Assembly (NCBI GenBank): GCA_030278955.1
Contig: JAOANR010000004.1
Location: forward strand, 1,798,001 to 1,862,000
Reading direction: 5' to 3'
From: Hygrophila difformis
Taxonomy: Eukaryota; Streptophyta; Magnoliopsida; Lamiales; Acanthaceae
DNA length: 64,000 nucleotides
In this document: piece after piece, positions 56,710-64,000 of the stretch
Layout of the letters: each line of letters starts with the position of its first letter
Numbering within the stretch: position 1 is the stretch's first letter
Made by a program: the position numbers and the translations under genes
The notes under the pieces: model-generated
Seen by the model: only the letters and a program-made list of their open reading frames with translations
The model's database searches: none
Told to the model about the DNA's origin: nothing

Positions 56710-58043
56710 GATTTCTACCGAGCTCGGCCTGCCAATAAGGGTATTCGTGGTCCGCGATTTATTGATGCTTGAGAATCAGATCCCATATTGGATAATCAAG
56801 CACCTAATAGATTTAAGATATGGTGGAGGAGGAGAAGATTTAGTTCCTAGCTATCTACATAGGATGGGAATGCTTTTTTGCATTCGGATTTTGTAAAACA
56901 ACTTCCTTGGGGCGAACACCACCGTCCTCTTCATCTTCTTGAAGCACAGCAATTTGCTCTCTTGTATCAACAGATTCCCCAAGAGCCAAAACCTCATTTT
57001 CTGTCAGCAATATCCACGCCAGAAACTGCCGAGGAGTCCGAGGCAAGTAACTTTTTTGAAAGATTAAACCTTCCATATCGTTCCGTCACATACCTACAAT
57101 CAAAAGGCATTCATTTTAGGCCGAGCTCTTTGTGCCAACGAGACATCAAATTCACATCCTACCACTTCTACGGAGTGCTTCATCTTCCCATGTTGTACAT
57201 CAATAGGAATACCAGCGTTTTATTTTCCAATATCGTAGCCTATGAAATGACTCCAAACTTGTCTAAAAATTATATGATGACCTCTTATGTGAATTTTCTG
57301 AAGTCCCTAATTGATACTCCAAAAGATGTGATGGTGCTGCGGGAGAAAGGCATATTGTACAGGAACTTGGGGGATGATCAGGAAGTGGTCAGAGTGTTCA
57401 AGGAGATCGACACATATGGAGTGCAGTCTGATGATCTGATCTGTTTCACAATTATTACCGTAGTCCGTGGGGTCTGTTGTTGCTCTCTTTGCTGCAACTT
57501 TAGTGATCTGCCTCACTTTCATTCAGACATATTACTGTTGGAATTCTTTTTTTAAATTGGGAGAACAACACTTTTTGAAAATTTAGAGGTTGTGTATCTA
57601 AATCTCGTTCTCCATTCTCTGATACCAATTCTGTTATTCTGAATTGGGGAGAACTATTGAGTTTAGGAATTATGCTTCTCTAAAACTCGTCTCATTTTTT
57701 TCATTAACATTACACGGCTATTTATAGCCGGAAGGAATACAAACATGACAATATAAAATACAACATTTTTGACAAACACAATCCGCAATATTTGACGGAT
57801 TGTTATTCAAACATTATTGCTTCTTTTGATTGCGGCTTCCTGTCGGTAATCACTTTGCCGCTTCTTTGGACTGAATGAATTTAACGTTTAACATTTTCCC
57901 CCCTTAAACTCATTCTTTGAGATCTTGAATTCCAAGCTCTTGATGATTGCTTCATTCCATAGCTTTCTTCAATAAATTTTTCTGCTCCAAAATTTCTTCT
58001 TTGCACAGCAATAATTATTTTTCCACCAATTTTCTGAATAGTC

Positions 58044-58772
58044 TAGGGATGTCAACTTTACCCGTAGGGTCGGGTAACCCGTCGGGTAATCGGGTATCGG
58101 GTAGGGTAGGGTAGAGATAATCGGGTAATCGGGTAGGGTATTACCCGAAACCGAAATAAATCATATCGGGTGCGGGTAGGGTACGGATTTCATATATTAC
58201 CCGATTACCCTACCCGATTACCCGATTAAATATATATTTATTTATTTATCTATATATACTATTTAATTTATATTATATATTTTTTCGCAAAGCATTTATA
58301 TTATATATTGAGATATATTGAGATATATTTATATGTTTGTTTATTTATTTATTTATTTTTATATTTCAAATTTATTAACATTTGAGATTGGCAGTAAAAA
58401 GATTTATGAATTTTTTACTGAAAATTCTTAAATATTACAATATTTATTTATGTTGCTTTAGTGGTTTCTTTTAAATATTCTTTTAAATTTTGTTCTCGTG
58501 CAATAATGAATGTTTTATTTATTTTTTATGGTGAAAAATAATTTTTTTTCTTTATTAAAGTTGGGTCGGGTAGAGTCGGTTAACTATGTAATATTTAAGA
58601 TTTCGGGTACCCGTTTACCCGCGGATAATCCGTATACCCGACGGGTATTACCCGAATCCTACCCGATATTTAATTTTAGGGTAATAGGGTAGGGTAAGGG
58701 TAGGATAATTATATTTCGGGTAGTGAGTGGAGGTGGTCTACCCGTACCCTACCCTACCCGTTTACATCCCTA
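58044..58772. mobile_element. hAT-type non-autonomous element, 729 bp
   Basis: Begins TAGGGATGTCAAC and ends with TTTACATCCCTA; exact 8-bp target duplications GAATAGTC flank it (58036-58043 and 58773-58780). Both subterminal regions are arrays of GGGTAATCGGGTAGGG-type units (CTACCCGATTACCC on the other side), and the middle is very AT-rich. No transposase. Confidence 0.92.
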
Positions 58773-58780
58773 GAATAGTC

Positions 58781-59957
58781 GTGGGATCTTCTTTTTTTTC
58801 ACTGCAGCTTCTTTCATGTGCTTCAACTTTTAAAATTTGAGTGCATCAATAGCTGCACAACTCCACTGCTTTTGTCCTTTTCTTTAATTTGATATTCCCA
58901 CTTTCCAATCAAATAGCCCTGCTCCATTCATTTTTTTTTTTTATTCGGCAGTTGTGTTCCAACTTTTCAAGTTGATTGAATCAACCAATTTAATTTCTCT
59001 TTGCACAAGGCTGACCAATTCTTTAATTCCCACCAACCTCATCTTCCACTATTAATTTCTTTGTCTCCTGGGTTCTCCTCATCTTCACATCTCATCCATT
59101 TTTAAATTTAGAGCCAATTCTTCATGACTAGCAGCAAGGTGAGACGACGCTGAGGAAGCGGTGCGCAAGCAGCGAGCAGGCGGAGATTGAAGTTGCTGGG
59201 CCTGGGCGCATGGTGGACGGCGGAGCAAGACAGCGGCGGTGGGAGCTGGGCAGCGCTCGATGGTGGATGCTGGCGGCGGCAGCGGGTGGTGCTGGAGGTT
59301 GCGGTAGCAGGCTATGTTTGATACAGCGTAGGCGGTGCGTGGTGGCAGCGGTGGCTCAGCAGATCGGCAGCAATTGGCTCGGCGATGGTGTCAGATCTGG
59401 TGATAGTACGCAGGTGGCGCGAATCTGAAGGGGCGGTGCAAGGCTGGAAGTCGGTGGTGCTCACGGCAAGAGATTAATGGTGGAGGAACAGCGGCTGTAT
59501 TGGCGTTGGAGAGGAGCAGCGGAGGTGTGGGCTGCAACTTGTGGTGGTTGATGTTGTTCGGCGGCGGTGGCTCGTCGGAGGTGTGGCGACGATCTAGTGA
59601 TGTCGCTGCTGCAGCTGGTGTTTGCAGCGGGCGACGCTCGATGCTCGGTGGTGGTTTAAGCTCGTCGTAGGTGTGGCGAAGACGGTGGTTCTTTCGCGGC
59701 TGCAGCTGATGTTGGCAGCGGCTGGCTCAGGTTTACTCCTGGCAACAGTGGTCTGCTCTTGCAAAACCCTGTAAGAAATGTATTTTAATTGAGTGTTTAT
59801 ACTCAAATTTTTTTTTTAATGCTCTGAGTTTGGATCGACTCAGGCTCTGGGCTCTACCCAGCTTTTCTTCTTCCCTCTGAGTTTGGTTCACTCAGACTCT
59901 GGGCTTCTACCCAGCTTTTCTTCTTCGCTCTGAGTTTAGATCACTCAGGATCACTTA
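58781..59957 (-). other. Internal region of the TRIM/LARD element, non-coding
   Basis: A G-rich, GGCGG-laden stretch (59140-59740) gives chance open frames without a known domain. At 59818-59955 a unit of about 60 bp, containing CTCTGAGTTTGG and CTACCCAGCTTTTCTTCTTC, is repeated two to three times just inside the primer site. Confidence 0.5.
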
Positions 59958-60499
59958 GGCTCTGATACCAAATGTTGGAATTCTTTTTTTAAATTGGGAG
60001 AACAACACTTTTTGAGAATTTAGAGGTTGTGTATCTAAATCTCGTTCTCCATTCTCTGTTATTCTGAATTGGGGAGAACTATTGAGTTTAGGAATTATGC
60101 TTCTCTAAAACTCGTCTCATTTTTTTTCATTAACATTACACGGCTATTTATAGCCGGAAGGAATACAAACATGACAATATAAATGTTAACGGTGAAATTT
60201 GGGAGAAAAGATTTCTCTTTTATTGATGAACTTAGAGGAAGGATTACAAGAAAAATGGAGGAAAGATTACAGGAATTGAAAGGGAAAACTGTAAAGGAAT
60301 CGAAAAGTACTGAAAGCTGTAAAGTACAGGAAAGCAATAAAGAAAGTAAAGAAAAATAAAGACGGCTTCTTGAGAAGAATTGGAGATGTCCCGCAAGTCG
60401 GCCTAGGTTACACATATATAGTGGTGAGTGATGAGAGCCTTCAAGTTGCACAATCTCTCGTGTTGATTTGTTTCCTTCTAGACCGCTCTCTCTGATTTG

Positions 60500-60720
60500 T
60501 TTCCTTAACTGAGGGCCTCCATCCTTGATCTTGGCCTCCATCCTAGGGCTGGCCTCCATCCTACGTCTTGGCCTCCATCCTAGGGTTGGCCTCCATCCTA
60601 GGGTTAGTCTCCATCTTGTTTGGCCTCCATGGCCTCCACCCTTACAGACGGCCTCCACCATCTCTTTGGGCCTCCATGGCCTCCACCCATACAGACGGCC
60701 TCCATCCTTACGGACGGCCT
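60500..60720. repeat. GGCCTCCATCCT minisatellite within the gypsy LTR
   Basis: About twelve imperfect 12-20-bp units (TTGGCCTCCATCCTAGGG and relatives). The 5' LTR (63930-64000) has a different number and order, so the array varies between the two LTRs of one element. Confidence 0.75.
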
Positions 60721-60743
60721 CCACCATCTCTTTTGGGCCTCCA

Positions 60744-60909
60744 TCTACGCGGCCTCCCTCTTCTGGGCTGTCTACGCGGCCTCCCTCTTCCGGGCTGTGT
60801 CTACGCGGCCTCTCTCTTCCGGGCTGTGTCTACGCGGCCTCCCTCTTCCGGGCTGTGTCTACGCGGCCTCCCTCTTCCGGGCTGTGTCTACGCGGCCTCC
60901 CTCTTCCGG
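60744..60909. repeat. 29-bp tandem repeat, six copies, in the gypsy LTR
   Basis: The unit starts TCTACGCGGCCTCCCTCTTC and is repeated six times almost exactly. The array ends ..CTTCCGGATATAT, the point that also aligns with the solo LTR at 31403. Confidence 0.85.
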
Positions 60910-61248
60910 ATATATTTTACCCAATTGGGCTAATTTATTCAGACAAGCAGCTCCATTGGGCCTAATATATATTTTTGTCAGGTTAACAGATGCCCCCCTT
61001 GCGCTTTCAGTCGATGGAACTGAGACTGAAAATGCGCATACATTTTACTCATGCCGCCGTCGGCATTCGATATTGAGAAAACGTGCATATCACTTTTGGT
61101 TTTATTTTACTTATCACATTTGTATATATATATATACATTTTATTTATTATCACTATATATATATATTATATATATATATATATTTTTAAAATTGCATGA
61201 CATGTATGCAATTTTCCAATGAATGGCGGCTGCCAGGCCGCCACTATG

Positions 61249-61292
61249 CATGCAATTTAATTTAATTTTTTTTTTTTAAATTAAATTGCATG
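61249..61292. repeat. 17-bp-stem hairpin with T-loop
   Basis: CATGCAATTTAATTTAA-type sequence is perfectly complementary to the following TTAAATTAAATTGCATG-type sequence across a loop of ten Ts. It lies in the internal region between two near-copies of TGGCGG...GGCCGCCACTATG. Confidence 0.75.
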
Positions 61293-61379
61293 ATACATGC
61301 AATTGAAAGCTGATGGCGGTTGCTTGGCCGCCACTATGTGGTATTCTTATTCTTTTTTTTTTTTTTTTTTTTTTAAATT

Positions 61380-61872
61380 TTCCTTCTCTTGGCCGCCATC
61401 ATCATCCTTGCTAGGGGCCGCCATCCCCTTCTTCAGTCTGAAACAGCCGCCATCAATCCAGGCCGCCAGCTTTGTCAGTCCGGAGCAGCCGCCATCACCA
61501 CTAAAGGAGGCCGCCATCACCACTCAAGGAAGCCGCCACCCTGTGCTTTGGAGGAGGCCGCCATTTGCTCGCCTTGGCCGCCATCACCAAGGCCGGGGAG
61601 GCCGCCACCCTCGCCCTAGAGGGCCGCCATCTTCGCCCAGCAGGCCGCCACCACTGAGGCCGTTGAGGCTGCTTTGGCCGCCACCTGGGAGTCTTGACCG
61701 CCACTGCTGAGGCCGCCACCTACGTCCGTGGCCGCCATCAAGCATCGAGCTGGGGAGCCGCCAGTTCCAGGCCTCCATCAGCTTTTCTTCCCGGGTCGCC
61801 ATTCGAGTCTCAGCCAGGGTGACATCCTCAGTCAGGCCGCCATACTCAGCCAGGCGCCATCCTCAGTCACCG
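61380..61872. repeat. GGCCGCCAT(C) array
   Basis: More than twenty GGCCGCCA(T/C)C decamers at irregular 10-25-bp spacing, between the gag stop and the 3' part of the element. Open frames on both strands over this array are composition artefacts. Confidence 0.75.
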
Positions 61873-61873
61873 A

Positions 61874-63538
61874 CTACTCGGCCTCCAAGGCCGCTGTCGG
61901 TTTTTTACCACCCAAGGTTATTGCCTTGGCCAACGCCCTTGGTTCATCTACCTCTTTATCATGTTTCAATTCCTCAAAACAAGTCCCGTGTGTAGGTAGA
62001 CGCTTCTCATCTTGTTCATCAAGAAAAATTTCCAAGCGGGCCGCTTTCTCGGCCAGCTGGGCAAGATCGGATGAATCCTGCATAATTAAACGTTCTTTCA
62101 ACTTTGGCAACATATTTGCCACCGCAATATTGACTACCTCCCTATTAGGGATTGCCGTAGTGCATCGACTTTTAAGTCGCTGTAGTCTGTTAATAAATGT
62201 GCTTGCCGTCTCATCGGCAAATTGCTTTGCATTGGTAAGGTCTGCGAGACTCACTTGTGTCGACGGTATATAGAATCTGCCATGGAATGCTCGCTCCAGT
62301 TCGTCCCAATTTTGAATTGAGTTAGCCCGCAACGATACATACCATGCATAGGCAGGTCCAGTAAGGGATAAACTGAACAGTCTCAACTTCAGCCAATCGT
62401 TGGCCGCCGCTTCACCACACTGGGTGATGAACCTGCCCACATGCTCTATAGTAGACTTGCCATCGTCCCCTAAGAATGTGGTGAATTCGGGCATCTTGAA
62501 GCCCCTTGGATATGGTTGCATGGTATCTACCCAATCAGGGTAAGGTTTCATGTAGGTAGGCCGCTCCATCGGCCTTAGTTGAATCCCAAAATGTTGTTGC
62601 ATCACGTCTGCCAGCAACTCGGGTGAGACCGACGCTGTCTGTGCAGGAGGCATGGCGATTGTGGGAGGTGTGGCAGGTGTCGAAGCCACTCCATTTGGTA
62701 GTGGCGCCTGCCCCCCTTGCGTTGGCGGTATCCAACTAGGCTTCGGTACGGGCGCCAGTACTGGCACGGCGACTGCGGAAGATATAGCCGGTGTCGAAGC
62801 CACTCCATATGGTTTTGGTGCCACTTGCCCCCCTTGCGTTGGTGGCATCCAACTAGGGTTCGATAGTGCCGGTACTGGTGAGTAGTCAACCACATAAGGT
62901 GTGGTGAGAACGTTCGGCACAAGGGGCGCCGTTTGACAAGGTGGCATGCCAGATCCACCGGAGGCCGTTGGACAGCCGGGTGAAACACTGGAGGCCATCA
63001 AATACCCTGGCGATGCATAGATCGGCACTGGAGGTGCCGCATAACCAAAGTTCGGCATGCTAGGTGCCGCTGGAGTGAAGGAATAAGCCGTCTGATGTGA
63101 AAATGGGAAGAGGCTAGCCGGGCTGTTTCCGGACTCCGGGAGTGGCGACTGGCCATATGCGGTTCCCCAAACCCTTTGTTGGCCGTCTGCCGGCCTCGGG
63201 CATGGGAGACTGCGCGGCACATTCATGTCGTTTGCAGGAACAGTTTTATCTTGCTGAGTACGCAAGGAACTGCAAATTCTATCTGTTTGGTCGGCTATGG
63301 CAGACCGCAACACATCCACTAAGTGCTTTGTGACTAAAGGCATGAACTCGGCCATCGATTCTGTCATCGATAGCCGCACTTGCTCGGACAGTGCAGGGGT
63401 TTGTATTATACCCTGTTGCGATTGAGAGGTGCTTTCTACCGCTTCATCGGTAGGCGCTCTAAGTGGCATCTTTTCATGTAGAGACATTTCTTCAAATTTC
63501 TGATTAAAATTAACAACTTTTCCGGATCTGAGACGCAT
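61874..63538 (-). CDS. gag: Gypsy Gag-like protein (Retrotrans_gag), 554 codons
   Basis: ATG at 63538, stop at 61874. The N-terminal 300 residues are Pro/Ala/Ser-rich and contain two copies of PSW(M/I)PPTQGGQ. The C-terminal part (about 330-500) has the retrotransposon gag core: FKMPEFTTFLGD, HVGRFITQCGEA, FSLSLTGPAYAWY and NWDELERAFHGRFY. This fits the gypsy Retrotrans_gag domain. No zinc knuckle, protease or pol follows before the repeat array. The frame is intact, suggesting recent activity or selection on Gag. Confidence 0.85.
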   Translation of the reverse strand: MRLRSGKVVNFNQKFEEMSLHEKMPLRAPTDEAVESTSQSQQGIIQTPALSEQVRLSMTESMAEFMPLVTKHLVDVLRSAIADQTDRICSSLRTQQDKTVPANDMNVPRSLPCPRPADGQQRVWGTAYGQSPLPESGNSPASLFPFSHQTAYSFTPAAPSMPNFGYAAPPVPIYASPGYLMASSVSPGCPTASGGSGMPPCQTAPLVPNVLTTPYVVDYSPVPALSNPSWMPPTQGGQVAPKPYGVASTPAISSAVAVPVLAPVPKPSWIPPTQGGQAPLPNGVASTPATPPTIAMPPAQTASVSPELLADVMQQHFGIQLRPMERPTYMKPYPDWVDTMQPYPRGFKMPEFTTFLGDDGKSTIEHVGRFITQCGEAAANDWLKLRLFSLSLTGPAYAWYVSLRANSIQNWDELERAFHGRFYIPSTQVSLADLTNAKQFADETASTFINRLQRLKSRCTTAIPNREVVNIAVANMLPKLKERLIMQDSSDLAQLAEKAARLEIFLDEQDEKRLPTHGTCFEELKHDKEVDEPRALAKAITLGGKKPTAALEAE

Positions 63539-64000
63539 ACACTATTCGGAGCGGATATGGTTTTCACTTCGTGTCCCGCTGGGCGTGCCAATTTGTTAAC
63601 GGTGAAATTTGGGAGAAAAGATTTCTCTTTTATTGATGAACTTAGAGGAAGGATTACAAGAAAAATGGAGGAAAGATTACAGGAATTGAAAGGGAAAACT
63701 GTAAAGGAATCGAAAAGTACTGAAAGCTGTAAAGTACAGGAAAGCAATAAAGAAAGTAAAGAAAAATAAAGACGGCTTCTTGAGAAGAATTGGAGATGTC
63801 CCGCAAGTCGGCCTAGGTTACACATATATAGTGGTGAGTGATGAGAGCCTTCAAGTTGCACAATCTCTCGTGTTGATTTGTTTCCTTCTAGACCGCTCTC
63901 TCTGATTTGTTTCCTTAACTGAGGGCCTCCATCCTGATTCTTGGCCTCCATCCTTGATCTTGGCCTCCATCCTAGGGCTGGCCTCCATCCTACGTCTTGG

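Larger units (their letters stand above)
47131..57535 (+). pseudogene. DUF247 gene disrupted by two insertions and two frameshifts
   Basis: Coding pieces are 47131-47640, 56278-56374 and 56718-57535, about 475 codons in all, a normal DUF247 length. The first piece has the family signature SRCIYRVAKNAR...VVSIGPYHHGEPQ. The last has RDLLMLENQIPYW, the C-terminal NLPYRSVTYLQSKGIHF and a final hydrophobic helix near 57475-57530. Breaks: a copia element with ATGAT duplication at 47641-56272, a 335-bp insertion with GATTTCTA duplication at 56375-56709, a slip in the T6 run at about 56875, and a frameshift near 57470. DUF247 proteins are plant-specific, often membrane-anchored at the C-terminus, and in grasses linked to self-incompatibility; function here is unknown. 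Confidence 0.9.
57536..60183 (-). mobile_element. Small non-coding LTR retrotransposon (TRIM/LARD type)
   Basis: 3' LTR 57536-57893 (TGTTGGAATTC...GTTTAACA); next to it is the complement of a polypurine tract (TTTTCCCCCCTT, 57894-57905). At the other end is the primer site (complement of GGCTCTGATACCAAA, 59958-59972), followed by the 5' LTR from 59973. The 5' LTR is cut at 60183 by a gypsy insertion and should resume outside the window. The internal region has no retroelement protein; it holds the hAT MITE at 58044 and a G-rich stretch. The left flank pentamer is ATTAC. The 3' LTR has a 12-bp addition (about 57617) relative to the 5' LTR. Confidence 0.8.
60184..64000 (-). mobile_element. Gypsy-type LTR element with gag but no visible pol (TR-GAG-like), cut by window end
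   Basis: 3' LTR 60184-60988 (TGTTAACGG...AGGTTAACA) with adjacent polypurine complement (GATGCCCCCCTT). Internal region 60989-63593; primer site complement at 63571-63591 (GTGTCCCGCTGGGCGTGCCA); 5' LTR from 63594 to beyond 64000. Only a gag-like protein is encoded. The interior between gag and 3' LTR is a GGCCGCCAT-rich array and AT-rich sequence, with no protease, RT or integrase. It is inserted into the LTR of the TRIM/LARD element. Confidence 0.85.

Noticed and set aside
59210..59428. Possible Gly/Ala-rich protein in the non-coding LTR element
   Set aside because: Composition-driven frame in a G-rich stretch with frames open on both strands and no homology.
60525..61222. Long overlapping plus-strand frames rich in Leu, Arg and Pro
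   Set aside because: They are produced by the GGCCTCCAT and 29-bp tandem repeats of the gypsy LTR, are open in several frames at once and lack any domain.

Overview
This window reads as nuclear DNA of a flowering plant, most likely a eudicot. It has AT-rich intergenic sequence, plant-type LTR retrotransposons with Met-tRNA primer sites, Stowaway-like MITEs, a DUF247 gene and a florendovirus-like endogenous pararetrovirus. I do not name a species. Almost no host gene is intact: there is one exon of a mitochondrial-carrier gene at the left edge and one DUF247 gene broken by nested insertions. The rest is layered mobile DNA.

Layout. 1-3255: carrier exon, a decayed LINE reverse-transcriptase fragment and an LTR-like, ACGTCGTA-rich block. 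3256-18658: a 15.4-kb inverted repeat with 7.7-kb arms and a 29-bp spacer. Each arm carries a nine-exon gene (N-terminal plant-mobile-like region plus a C-terminal Ulp1/C48 protease-like domain) and two further unrecognised genes. All are embedded in non-coding DNA sprinkled with the motif TTTCAGCGATG and its variants. The two arms carry different, largely complementary inactivating lesions. 18659-19811: a CTCGAG-rich patch and a (TA)n tract. 19812-31402: a second, younger palindrome made of two head-to-head copies of a caulimovirid, followed by scrambled viral pieces.

31403-46980: a solo LTR, several MITE families, and a roughly 1-kb duplicated segment whose second copy was hit by a gag-only copia element (38817-43120) and by nested Stowaway MITEs. 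A putative element with eight GGCCA/TGGCC hyphenated palindromes and a tiny TRIM-like element follow. 47131-57535: the DUF247 gene, split by an 8.6-kb, nearly intact SIRE/Maximus-like copia element (gag, pol and a third ORF of the plant transposon-protein family) and by a 335-bp element with an 8-bp target duplication. 57536 onward: a small non-coding LTR element abutting the DUF247 stop region. It contains a 729-bp hAT-type MITE, and its 5' LTR is interrupted by a gypsy element (60184 to beyond the window) that carries gag but no visible pol.

The most unusual part is the 3256-18658 palindrome. Its gene has symmetric phase-0 micro-exons that look locally duplicated, an intron that appears to have arisen from a tandem duplication, a protease domain with Asn at the expected catalytic Asp, and a dispersed motif that marks its introns and spacers. 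I saw no transposase in it and no convincing target-site duplication around it.
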